This document shows positions 1 to 10,959 of a stretch of DNA of 64,000 nucleotides, in pieces. The notes beneath the pieces were generated by a model that was given only the letters and a program-made list of their open reading frames with translations, did not search any database and was not told the DNA's origin. This DNA is from Cyathus striatus (Eukaryota > Basidiomycota > Agaricomycetes > Agaricales > Nidulariaceae). The translations under genes and the position numbers were made by a program. Position 1 is the first letter of the stretch. The number at the start of each line of letters is the position of its first letter. The DNA lies in NCBI GenBank assembly GCA_025738555.1, contig JAOVFP010000002.1, positions 7,006,001 through 7,070,000 on the forward strand, written 5' to 3'.

Positions 1-1360
1 CTCGCTCTCCACTGACTCTCGTTGGAGTCTCCAGTGGGTATCATATTCAGACCAGCTGTCCACGGATATAACTTCCTTTATTGCAGATAAGTTTGGGAAT
101 AGTTTAGCTACGTCCAAGTTGGTAGCTTGAGCTTCGATATCATTGTTGCCATTTCGTCGTTGTTTATAGACTAAATATATTGATGCTGCCCAAAGCAACG
201 GTGAAATGGAAAGCTTTCCCAGCCAATGTGCAGCAAAAGACTGAGGCGATTTATAAGGGCACTGGGGAGCGTTAAATCGAGACTGAGAAAATTGGGCATA
301 GAAGCATTGAAGTACTGGAAGAACTGTCGTCGTCAGCATGAACAAGAGCAAAAATCCAGATGCCACGATGATCGGTATCGCGACAACATGCTCCAAAGTC
401 CAAAGTTGATCTATGATGCCGACGAAAAAGAGAACCAGGGCAATTTGTAAGAGAACGGGAATACTGGAAATAATAGCCGGGAGATACCACATCTTCAGGC
501 CATCATAGCGCATTTGGCGGAGCATTAAAGTATCCTTATGCGGCAGGTTCCCATACCGTTCGTATTCTCGGAGCCATTGCAAGCATATGATTCCGATTGG
601 CACTGTCGTGAGACTCAAAGTAAGGCTCAGGAACCAAGCAATATTTACCCTGATCGCTGTGGGCGGTGGAGACTGCGCTACCGGGAGCGAAGGTATTTGG
701 TTGGATCCATTTGTAACTATGTGGTCGAGTTGTGATGAGATCCGGGTAAGTAGTTGGACCATTGTTGCCTCCTGATCTGTGTCTAAGTTTTTGTAGGAAT
801 CGACGACGAATGTTGTTACTGCAGCAGAGAACAATCCGGCCTATAGAGCGAGGTATAATAGGTAAGATGCTAGGGTGATGGCGAAGATGAAAACATACGA
901 AGACTAGATGTTTCTCGATTTCGTCTCTCCAGTCAGAGCACATGTTTTTGTCGTAGTTTTTGGTGTGCTTGTAGAGCACCCCCCAGGGATCCTCGTTTAT
1001 CTCTGGAATGGGATGTCGAAATGGGTCTCCACATTTCCATGTTATGCTCTGAACCAAAGCGTTAGAAGTTCAATAGAAGCAAATATATCGATAATCAGGT
1101 GGTACCTCTTCAGACAAATTTACATTGATACCAGGAGTGTGGACCTCGGGAACATCTGCTGTCCTTAAATTGGTACTCAATGGAATCTAGCAAATGATTT
1201 GTACAGGTAGTATATGATTATCACTGATTAGTAACAGTAACGTCCTTGTCAATGTTAGTCTATAGCGTACCTTCGAACTAGCCGTTGCCTTCTCTAGCCC
1301 GACGGGGTCGACCTGAGGCTGAACGCCTTCGACGCATTTCTCTTTGGCGGTTTCGTTCAT
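1..1360 (-). CDS. DUF6535-family membrane protein, 3' end off the window
   Basis: Four exons can be read on the minus strand: 1360-1271, 1186-1106, 1048-899 and 840 to the left edge. They are joined by three GT...AG introns of 57-84 bp that keep the frame. The start ATG is at 1360-1358. Exon 3 carries the DUF6535 entry motif (DPWGVLYKHTKNYDKNMCSDWRDEIEKH shortened here to DPWGVLYKHTKNYDK), and the exon 3/4 junction reads HLVFAGLFSAAVTTFVVDSY, the first membrane helix. Further hydrophobic stretches follow (WFLSLTLSLTTVPIGIICLQ, then PAIISSIPVLLQIALVLFFV and a third). DUF6535 is a large basidiomycete family of unknown function. The reading frame is open to position 1, so the C-terminus is missing. 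The family call is secure; the function is unknown. Confidence 0.86.
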
Positions 1361-2274
1361 TCGCCTGTTGTAACTAAAACAACTAAAGCTGTCCTGCTAG
1401 GATGTCGAGCACTCGATGTTCAACGTTCAAATGCTGAGAGTTGCAACGTTGAGGTTCGACTCGAAGGTCACACTGTCCACAGCCACTTCGGCGCTCCAGT
1501 TGACAGTTTGTTGATGGCGTCGTCAATGCTCGTCGCAGTTCTCTCCACGTTGTTTGTAGGCTGGCTGGGCACATAAGTGGCTCATGTGCATTCGTTCGTT
1601 TCTGCAAGGCATTTCTTCGACTTCAGTTGTCAATTGGTTGTCAAGGTAAGTAGTATGGCGGGTCACGGGTTGAGGGGAAAAGCTGGGGAAAACTGGGCCT
1701 GACAGCGATCGCCGACCTTCGCCGATAATTAATGAGTCTGAGTTTGAAATATGTATAAAATTCACATCTGCCGCGGCCCGTCAGGTGTCGTTTTAGCATA
1801 GCAAGTTTAAGTATGAACCACTCTTTCTCATTCACTCGCGTAGTACCATTCGCCACCCGCACTTCGACTTGAACCCCCAAGTTCCACGGCTCGTTTCTTT
1901 GTTTACAGATGAAGTTAAATACATAAGTATGTAAGTAATCATTTTGTTCGCCGGTGAAGCAAAACAAAAACAAATAATGGTAGATGTTTTGATTCAATTG
2001 ATTTCCCCTAGTTTCCAGTAACATGAAACCAACTTCCTCATGGTAGTGCTATGTCCTGCGGAAAGCTTAACCTTGATTTGTCGTACTGCTTCTGACTTCC
2101 CAAGTGAAAAGTCTCGCGCGGGCCGCATCTAAGCATCGCAACTTGTTCATATCGTGCTGATCACGATTTCCCTGAGCAAGGCGATCCATTCAATATGTCG
2201 TGCTTAAAAGGAACCCATCGTCGCCCATAAGTACTCACAGCCCAAACACCGGTGTATTATCTCCATATCTTAAA
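1361..2274. other. Intergenic, divergent promoters
   Basis: This gap lies between the start of the minus-strand DUF6535 gene and the start of the plus-strand DUF6533 gene, so it probably holds both promoters. Several open frames of 70-130 codons on the minus strand show no recognisable domain or splice structure. No repeat or RNA gene is evident. Confidence 0.5.
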
Positions 2275-3561
2275 ATGAACACATTTAATGCAAAACAAAG
2301 TGTTGCTTTTCTTCGCAATTGCTCTTGCTGTAAGTATATCATCATATGTAACAAAAAATGCTAATGAAATATCTCAGTAACGTCCCTGGTGGTTCTTATC
2401 TATGACCACGTCACTACGTTCCAGTTTGAATATCAACACATCTGGAAGTAAGTAGATTTTCCTCGGACAACTCTCAGGCATGCACTTGTTAATCCATGAA
2501 AGTTTAGACGCCCCTTAACTCCTGTCAAATGCCTGTACCTATTCTGCCGTTATTTAGGCCTCATATGTCAAATGTATGCTTTAAATATTCTTCGTGTACG
2601 ACCGATCTAACCATTAAAAGTGTAAATATAATTTTATTGTTCACCAAGCTGTATCAACCACCCATCGATCCATTGATATGCCGTTATTGGTATGCATTTT
2701 TGGTTACATCTCTTACCGTGCTGGGAAGTGCACTACACGCAATTATGATGTTACGAGGTACGTTATCACCAATGACATGTGCTTCCGGGTTTGAAATCGT
2801 ACATATTAGTATACGCTTTGTATGGAAAGAACGTTAAAGTTGGAATTTTGCTTGCTATATTACTAGCCATAACGGCTGGATTGTCTATCCATGCTGGCTG
2901 GTTATGTTATCCTTATATACGTTATGACGACACATGTGGCTTTCAGGAACATACACATTCGGGCATGATGGGGCTGGGGTAAGTTTGCAGCTCGGTCTCT
3001 TAGCATATCTGTTTTCTGATTCAAATATATATAGGATATGGGTAATGGTTTTAGAATCAATCATATTGGCTTTAACCCTTGCCAAACGGAACGCTTCAAC
3101 TCGACATGGGGATATTGTTAGCAAGGTCATTAGAGATGGGGAAGATTCTTCACTTTCATGATCGGTAAGAGATGTGCGTAGGTTCAGGTATTCATATTGC
3201 AGCTTACATTTGCCTTTTATAAAGTAGGCTCACTTGTCTTGATCTTTTCATCTGTAGAGTCTATTAGCATGGTATTGATTGGCTTTACTACCATGTACGT
3301 TTTCACTCAGTTTTTACTCTGATAATTATTTATATTAAAGTAACCTTCAGTTGGATGCTGTCCCTATCACCCATCATGGTGTGTTGCCATTGTTAGTAAC
3401 GACCATTATGCTTAAATGACCGTCAAACATTTATTTAATAGACATGCGGATTGATTAGAGGGTTCTTTCAGTTTAAAACAGAGGAAGCTCGGTCCCTTGA
3501 CCAATTAAGAACATCAAGTAGTGATGTAGAGTTAACCAGCTTCGTTGATTTGACTGAATAG
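2275..3561 (+). pseudogene. DUF6533-family seven-helix protein with frameshift
   Basis: Exons 2275-2329, 2378-2447, 2508-2573, 2621-2757, 2810-2978 and 3035 onward are joined by 45-60-bp introns. They give SLVVLIYDHVTTFQFEYQHI, the DUF6533 signature, then RPLTPVKCLYLFCRYLGLIC, several hydrophobic segments, and LRVYALYGKN, the conserved loop after the third helix. In exon 6 the frame reads VIRDGEDSSLS and stops at 3159-3161. One added base in the G run just before would give RDGGRFFTFMI, which fits the family (RDG followed by an aromatic helix). A plausible family C-terminus, FKTEEARSLDQLRTSSSD to SFVDLTE with TAG at 3559-3561, lies downstream, but the stretch between is hard to splice. I read this as a recently frameshifted gene, or a sequencing error in a G run. 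Function unknown; probably a plasma-membrane protein. Confidence 0.75.
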
Positions 3562-4120
3562 TTCGAACTCTGGAGCAGAGCGAATACCAAGTAGACCATT
3601 GTAATTTTATGTACTTTAAACTATCCTTAAGTACCACTAATCAGTAATTAGAATCATCGAACAAAGCTTATAAATTATATACCACAAAGCGTGAGACCGA
3701 ACAATTACAGTATGCATAAAGTTACCACCAGCGGTACTACTCTACAGCGTTCTGAAAACGTTTAGCCTTGTTCACCTCAGGTGGAGAGTTCCAAAATCGG
3801 ACTACATTGAGTGACAACATGGTTACCGGCTGTGTCAGCCGAGGCCTGCAGTAAATACAAAAAGATGTCCGGAGTCCGGACCCTGGTCCCTGGTTATGTA
3901 CAAACTATGCACAACAAAGTACAATTGTAGGTCCCACTTTAATTCCGAGCGAAAGATGTACTTGACAATCTAATCGATCAACTCTTGTACTTCAGGTATC
4001 GTCGTCTGTGCAACTATGCAACAGGCAACAGTCTCATTCCGTCTCAACAACTTGATTGGGGTTAAAGGATGCGAATATAGGTAGGGAGCCCGGAGACTAC
4101 ACCCCCGCATCCTTACCATC
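3562..4120. other. Intergenic, nothing recognised
   Basis: AT-leaning single-copy sequence between two plus-strand genes. A GTTCGAACTC motif at about 3561 resembles a tRNA B box, but no A box or fold accompanies it. Confidence 0.4.
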
Positions 4121-5760
4121 ATGCGTCCGACTCTCCAAACCCTCCCACTCGAAATCATAACGATGGTTTTCACTTACCTCCCAGTATCGTCCCTCCCCGC
4201 GTGCTTACGCACTGCACGCTTCGTTCATTAAAGGAAGCTTAGAATTGCAATACACCCTCGAGAAGGAGAAGGCAGGGGTCGAGGACAATCGCTTCGATAA
4301 GAGCAAGCATAGTATATCTAAGAAGCTTGGAAGACGTTCAATTACAAGTTCGTGAGAGAAATTGAAGGGTTCGAGATGCCCAAGAGCAACTTGTTTAATG
4401 TCCTAGCGGATACGATATTCGTTGGTTGTGATGACCCTAGGAACCCGAAATTGACGAGCGCGCTGAAGTATGCTCGTCTTCCTGTGGATTCCACAGAACC
4501 GATAGCATGGCACACAATGTTGGAAAGCCTATTATCACTTTTGGGGCAGCGTTGGAAGAGCATGACTTAATTGCGCTTGCGTGCTAGTATGTTTAAATTT
4601 ATTTCTCGTGTTTCTTAATGACTCTATTAATGATATCTGTGAAAGATAGTAGATCCCCATCCCGCGAAGGGACTGATATCATTCTTCGACGTTTAAGTAC
4701 ACAGACGAAGCACTCGTATGCTTAAGAAATCATTATTCCTGTATGCGATCTGGAACTTGAACGGCTGCCAGCGGACATGAATGTTGAAGACATGGACCCC
4801 TGGGTCAAGATAGATATTGATACGCCTAGTAAAATATAAGGGATATTTTTCGAAATATAATAGACATCTAAGTACCAGTAATACAATTAGAGAATCAAGT
4901 CCAAGAGTCCAAGAGTTGGGGTGAGTCCCGAGCTGCCAACTAGAGTATTCTATATCGAATAACACTATCAAGGGAAGAGTCCAAGGGCTGGGGTTGAGTC
5001 CCACTCTGCCAGTCAAAGTATCTACATGATATGAACCAAGGGATTCAACACAATGACAATATATTTGGACTATTGATTCCTATAGAAATTACGAGTACTA
5101 GATAACTATACTATAAAGAAAAGCCCAAAAGATAATACTCAGGAATGTATTCGTACTTCTCCATACCCTGAATAATGCTCATGGTACCAAGTTAGACAAT
5201 CACGCAATGTCAGGTAAATACTTCGGCCTAGATAATTCTTAGTACCACTGGATACTGCAACTCAGAGCTATCATGCAGTCTCGTGAATAACCTGGAACAT
5301 CCATGCATCTCTCCTGTGTAAAACTGCCACCATGTGGGAAACTGCATGCCCCCAGGACTTTGAAACACGCACTGGGCACTACCCATGGCACATTGGGAAG
5401 TGCCATCAGATGCGCCAGTACCGGAAACACCGGTATCTGTTATATCCGAGTACTTGGCCAGAATTAGCACATGTATTAGCGCGTGTCTTGATGCATGCCT
5501 ATTAATAGCACGGCGCAGCACTTGATGTGTCTCTGAAACTGTGTGCGCCCTCATGGATTCTCGTATGGAGGGGTAAACATACCTCTTTGACCATTAGGAT
5601 GCACTAGGACATTATGATGTACTATTTACCTTACCTATACCATCGCACATGAGACCACTGCCATGTAATTAAATATATAAGTAGTTAGACATACCTTTAG
5701 AATACCTAAAGCACCGCACTGGCTGTACTTCCGTTCTCGCAGTAGAGTACGTTCTGAATT

Positions 5761-7919
5761 GGGCCTACAGATTTTGACGTTGCCCTAGATTTGACGTTGC
5801 CGAAAGTGACGTTGCCTGGCGTTGCCATTCTGAGATTTGACGTTGCCTGGCGTTGCGTGTGACATTGCGTGATGTTGCTTATTTATTTTTGATGTTGCTA
5901 CATATATTAGTGCTGAGGTCCTGTGTTCAAGTCCCACTGTGTAGTTAGTAATAAATACAATAAATAAGTAGATGTTCTTTCATTTTAATAATATATATTA
6001 GCACTGGATGAGGTGTCTACTATGGATTTACCTAAGTAGTAATGTTGTGGTAATGGAGAGTGTAACACATCAGCCTTAGAGACCGAGAGTAAAGCAAATT
6101 AATTCTAAAGCAGTGTAGAGTAGCAAACTGCCTGCGGTGCGATTCGGGAATTATTCGACATATCAAGACGTTCCAAATCGGATTATGTAATCACGCATCA
6201 CGCATCATTGATGCATTCGGAATCGTATGCATTCTGCTCGTGCTCTCTGTTCAATCTCCATCCCTTCCACTCGCTAATATATATTAGCACTGGATGGGGG
6301 GTGGGGAGAGGGTATAACAAATAATACTTACATTCCCACAGTGAAATACATATATTTTGTCACTTGTGTACAGCATTTCTAATACTATTTAAATTTTAGC
6401 TGGCTGGTAGTTTTGTAAATTTATGATATATACTAATAACAAATAGAGATTGGTAGAGATACATGCACTCTACTCATTTTTATACAAGTTACAGAAATCT
6501 GAAAATAAGGATTTTGACGTTGCCTGTGACGTTGCCTGACGTTGCCTGGCATTGCCAATCTGAGAATTGATGTTGCCGTGACGTTGCTTGATGTTGCTGG
6601 CGTTGCCGGACGTTGCCTGGACGTTGCTGACGTTGCTGTGACGTTGCTGTGACGTTGCCGGATGGCGTTGCCGTGACGTTGCCGGACGTTGCCTGTGACG
6701 TTGCTTGACGTTGCCTTTGATGTTGCTGGAGGTTCAATGTTTCCCATGTCCTCCGCTCCGCCTTTGTTTATATTTGTACGCAGTGTTGATCCTGTCCATC
6801 ACTCCATCAAGCACCCTTCCTCATTGCCGCGGCAGCACATCACACTTCCTTGTCATCATGCTCAACAGTGAGCAAGTATTTTTTTATTTCTTAGCTCAAT
6901 TCTTTATCATTTTCTTCGATTATTTTTGCATTATTTAATATATATTATGATATATGTACTACACAATGTTTCACTATGTAATGAAGGGGATAAAGCTATT
7001 AAACATGTGAATTAGAGACAGTTTTTAAATAATCTTCTACTGTAATATATTCCATCCTTTGTCAAATATTTGATAATATGTTGTATTATAAATAGTAGAG
7101 TGTGTGTTTGATTAAGGGAAATGTAATAAAAGTGTAAAAATGAGAGCGGAGGCGTGGGAAACAATGAGCGGGAGGCAGGCCATGGTGATATGCATGTGAT
7201 AACCCAAAGGGAAGGGCGGGAGACAATGATTAGCAGCCGGAACTGACTAGCGAGAGGTGTTATCATAGCGCGCGAACGTTATTTCCATTACGTAATCAGC
7301 TGATGCATGCGTCGACGCACTGTTCGCGCGTTCTCTCGCTTTCTCTCTCCAACGCAGACACACTTGTACATCGCCTCAACGCCACAATTACTCAAGAGTA
7401 ACTCAAGATCGTCTGTATTTCACACTACCAAGACCCGCTGAATACGATAATTTGCTTTACCAAAGGCCATGTCACCACCCCAAGTCCCTCTCCTGAAGTT
7501 TTTATCTTACAAATTTTCTTTCAATTCATCGGTATGCTTTATGTTTCAAACTTTCCCTTTTTCTTTCAATAATCTACAACCTCAACACTATTAATTTCCG
7601 CTTTATTCAGCTATTCCTCATTAGGTACTCTCTTTATTTAAATTTTCTTTAAAATCCATGTATCTACTTCCCTGAATTCAGTGAAAATATTCTCCCCCTT
7701 TCTCAACACCTTAGAACACCCAGGTCGAACGGATGTTCAACGGACTCGCTTACAATTTTTTTGTTTAGGTATCAACGCATTCTTGGGCCTTGCACTGCAC
7801 TGGCGTTGCCTGTGACGTTGCCTGGCGTTGCGTGACGTTGCCGCGCGAGATTTGACGTTGCCTCACTGGCAACGTCACGGCAACGTCAAAATCTGGGCAA
7901 CGTCAAAATCTAGTAGCCC
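5761..7919. mobile_element. MULE-like DNA transposon, copy 1 (non-autonomous, 2159 bp)
   Basis: The left end is GGGCCTACAGATTTTGACG and the right end, read inward, is GGGCTACTAGATTTTGACG. Both run into GTTGCCC and then arrays of TGACGTTGCC. The 9-bp direct repeat TTCTGAATT flanks it exactly (5752-5760 and 7920-7928), and the LTR copy at 31.2 kb has the single, unoccupied site. TSDs of 9 bp and long repeat-rich termini fit Mutator-like elements. No transposase frame is seen. About 1 kb (roughly 6505-7514) is absent from the 830-bp relative at 26.9 kb. That extra part holds a TGACGTTGCC array, then a CT-rich stretch and a short ATG frame near 7468 that could be captured host DNA. Confidence 0.82.
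6511..6730. repeat. Array of TGACGTTGCC decamers
   Basis: About twenty copies of TGACGTTGCC or close variants (TGGCGTTGCC, GGACGTTGCC) lie at irregular 10-18-bp spacing. The same word builds both ends of the MULE-like element, so it may be a transposase-binding subterminal repeat. Long open frames read across it on the minus strand (NVRQRH-type peptides) are an artefact of the repeat. Confidence 0.75.
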
Positions 7920-9091
7920 TTCTGAATTGATATTGGAATTCCGAGTATAAATCTGAAATCTGAAAGTCAGTTCTGAAAGTATCTGAAAGCAATCGCACTA
8001 TCTACTATTAAATACATTGTTCATTTTACTATACTTGAAACTCTTGCGCCCTCGAACTAAATATAAATCTAACTTGGAATATATGTTCTTTGTTGGTGGT
8101 GTTAATACTACGTAAATAAACATACTCTAAAAGTTAGTCTTATCAATATAAGCGGAGAAAATCTCGTCATTTGCGTCGAGTGTTACAACTATGAACCAGT
8201 AACAGAGTCTATATACATATTCAATTGGAAAACAGGAGAAATGAAATTTGTGCTACTTCTAAATATCTACTGTCATTCATCGCTGATTTAGCATGGTGTA
8301 GAAACCCATAACAGATATGAACTATCAAAACGTGGTTTTTCTTCGGCACGGCAATTTTATCAAGATGCGATGTATCGAACAACCGGCGATTGCGCCCTTT
8401 GAGATCATTATAGAAACATATCATCTTCCTAAATCCCCCTTAACTGTAAACGATAACATTGTCCCATTTGTACATCTTCGACTTCCCGAACTTCAGGAAT
8501 ATCCTCCCCCCTCTAAACCCCGCCGCTTATAGCTCGTCACTGCCTGCTAAAATCCCTTCAGCACAATTTTTTATTGACAGTGGCCCGGAAGAATTGACAG
8601 TGAAGTCCGGTACGGACGAGGAAATGTTGATTGAAGACTCATTGTCATGATCTAGACAAATTAAAGTCTCACTCTTGGATTGGTCACAATGGGGGCCTCA
8701 AAACACTCGCTGGATTGCACATGAGGAGGGAAATATTTTCAAAGATATTTATCGTACGAGTGGTGGGTGTTTCGTCATCCCCTATTCCCAAGCGATTGCG
8801 GAGGAGAAAAGGGAACTTTACTGGGATAATCTACAGGTGATGGACTTTGGAAAAGGAAGAGTGCACGATGCCATCGCAAATAGCGACGGTACTCCCTCAA
8901 GACAGGAAGAGAAAGGAAATTGGGAGCTCATAACGGCGCCAACTTTACTACATGATGTCATAAAGCAACATTTTAATGAGCCTGGCTGGGCATATTTGCT
9001 GTACATTCATACTATCTCCAAGGAGGCATTTCACATTTGTAGACAATTCTTGGATAAAGAGAGGGTTATGTTCTTAGGTGTAAGCTTTTAA

Positions 9092-9448
9092 ATTTGGTTT
9101 TTCTTTTGAATTATAGCTAACTCGCTGAGACAGGAAGGAAATGGATGTTTTATATTATATTTTAGGCAGTCTATTGCAGGAGTCGTATCGGGACTCATGT
9201 AATGCTGAGATGCTTCGTCGTGCACATTATATTTTCGTGTATAATATATTATTACTTATATGCATTTATATACGTTAATGAAAATAAAAATGTGATGCTC
9301 CATGGAAAAAATTCAAAGAATAAAAAAAATATTAAGTCTCGACAGGAGCGCGTTTATTACCATTCATTAACAATGCAATTTCTGTGTCTGCATCTTCATT
9401 CGACTCTCGGTATTTATATATGTTTATATTGACTGTAAGTTCGTAGGT
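9092..9448. other. AT-rich intergenic gap between convergent genes
   Basis: Lies between the 3' ends of the F-box pseudogene and the GTPase gene. It is AT-rich with no recognisable feature. Confidence 0.4.
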
Positions 9449-10959
9449 TTAGTGCTTAAATTCCGTTCGGGGGAATATAAAAGCAGTGCACCACTCACCA
9501 GTTACATTGGCACCTTCGGATACGTCAATTAAAGCCGCACCGTTGATCCCAAATTTCTGAGCATGTGTAAAAAACCCTTTCTTGGATCCTTCGCCCGCTG
9601 CCCTACTACTCATGACATCAGAATTGTCGACGACTTTTACAGTTGTGGCTTTTGATGTTCCAGTTACCATTTCCCGTTCTGTACTGCGGCGATGTAGCGG
9701 GGTGGTGGATAGGGTCAAAGGGCGGGGTCCCCTGGGAGTGGTGGGCCTGGGCACATCTGGGATATTCGGTAGTGCATGAAAATTGACAGAAGAACATGAA
9801 GCTGGCCTTCTTGGGAACTTCGCTGGAGCCATCATATCAGTTTGAACTGAAGGACCAGCCACATATCTTTTTCGGGATTCCATTTCTTTTTCTTCAAATA
9901 CCATGGATACGCCTTTCTTCGCAGATCTAGTTATGTGACAGACTGCAGAGGTGTTATGAAGGACATGATTCCTCGACTGATCCGTAGTTAGTATTTGTTG
10001 TGCTATCGAGTCCATTTCCTCTGGAGTAGGGGATATAATCTGTTACCAAATTAGCTCAAGTCATATTGTGAAATTATAGATATTCATACCCCCATAACCG
10101 AAGTACTAGTGTCCGACAGCCCAACGGGATTATTTCTCAGAAAGGATTCGACTACTATTCCGAGCGCCGATGCATGGGTATCTTTGAATTCCAAGATAGA
10201 TGGTCTGCACTCTGGAGAATCCTTCCACAAAGCCAGGCCCAACTGAAGTAAATGATAATGGACTATGGGAACTGGTAAAGCTGACATTTTCGTCGTTACT
10301 AGGATCACAGATGAAGGACTCTGGTCCATGGATAATATGCAAAAAAAATCTAAAAACTTTTTAAGGGTAGGCACGGGTGCGCTCTTCGATACATCGCGAA
10401 CATATATAATCCCAGCCACCCTCATTCTATTGTTATATCTACAAAGTCGTGGCGGCATTAATTCGGCATTAAATACGAAGATATATAATAGACACATACG
10501 AAGCTTTCATCCAACCCAATATACGAACGAAAAGTTCCATGGCTTCGTCAGAGGTTTCATTAAACCCAGGGGTGTCAAGAATGATCATACGTCTGTTTTG
10601 AAGGTTGGATGCAAGGCCCGGTGGATGCCATAATATAGGCCTCAGTTCCACTGTCCCTCGAGTGCGCCCATTTCCCACAGCGGAAACATTCTTATTGAGC
10701 AAGGTATTGACAAACTGATGACGGGTTTGGCGATGAAGAAGAACCTAGCATGCACTATCTAGTCGCACGTACCGTGCTTTTCCCACTTCCATAGGGCCCT
10801 ATGACGCTGAATATCATTTCATGTTTAGTCAGTATTACACTTAATGCTACTTAGATGGAATACTTACGCAAATACTGTGTCCTCCCTACTGTATCCATAA
10901 TTTTTCCTCGCCAGTGTGCTATTGTCTTCGTAGACTATCTTGTTTATATCCAGTGACAT
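9449..10959 (-). CDS. AIG1-like P-loop GTPase
   Basis: Five exons are read: 10959-10868, 10806-10773, 10714-10500, 10438-10090 and 10039-9449, with introns of 50-61 bp. The protein starts MSLDINKIVYEDNS at 10959. The exon 1/2 junction gives VFAVIGPYGSGKST, a Walker A/G1 motif. Exon 3 starts FVNTLLNKN and holds ILDTPGFNETS, the G3 DxxG motif. Exon 4 carries VAGIIYVRDVS and VILVTTKM, a G4-like segment in which the usual TKxD aspartate is replaced or shifted. This order matches the AIG1/septin-like GTPases that are abundant in basidiomycetes. The C-terminal 200 residues are basic and Pro/Ser-rich with no known domain. All exons are open and the splice sites are good, so the gene looks functional. 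Substrate and role are unknown. Confidence 0.83.

Larger units (their letters stand above)
4818..8145 (+). mobile_element. Solo LTR (copy 1), host of a nested MULE-like element
   Basis: The element starts TGATACGCCTAGTAAAATAT and ends TAGTCTTATCA, so it has TG...CA ends inside a short TGATA/TATCA inverted repeat. It is flanked by the 4-bp direct repeat ATAT (4814-4817 and 8146-8149). Once the nested insertion (5761-7919) and its 9-bp duplication are removed it is about 1160 bp, and it aligns over its whole length with 30284-31440. No internal retrotransposon coding region is present, so it is read as a solo LTR left by LTR-LTR recombination. It sits in a coding exon of the F-box gene. This copy keeps many CpG sites that the 30-kb copy has lost. 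Calling it LTR rather than another TG...CA element is an inference. Confidence 0.78.
4121..9091 (+). pseudogene. F-box protein gene split by nested transposons
   Basis: The N-terminus at 4121 reads MRPTLQTLPLEIITMVFTYL, an F-box (LPxEI...IF.YLP). It is followed after a frameshift near 4208 by SLELQYTLEKEKAGVEDN, the segment that follows the F-box in many agaricomycete F-box proteins. Further pieces are TFNYKFVREIEGFEMPKSN, then DLIALA and LRRLSTQTKHSYA near 4560-4720. The reading frame at 4727-4817 ends DPWVKIDI at the LTR; with the LTR and one ATAT target copy removed it continues in frame into SGENLVICVECYNYEPVTES and IYIFNWKTGEMK at 8150-8252. An intron at about 8253-8303 leads to NYQNVVFLRHGNFIK. 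A one-base excess in the C run near 8508-8513 and an in-frame TGA at 8648-8650 precede LLDWSQWGPQNTRWI. The last frame ends at 9091. Besides the insertion there are at least four frame breaks, so the gene is dead. Confidence 0.8.

Noticed and set aside
3540..3580. GTTCGAACTC as a tRNA B box
   Set aside because: No A box or cloverleaf upstream; it overlaps the end of the DUF6533 reading frame.
5905..5935. GTTCAAGTCCC in the MULE-like element as a tRNA T-arm
   Set aside because: No matching A box at a proper distance; the word recurs in copy 2 as part of the transposon.
6433..6747. Minus-strand frames of 82 and 104 codons rich in Asn/Val/Arg/Gln
   Set aside because: Translation of the TGACGTTGCC array, not a gene.
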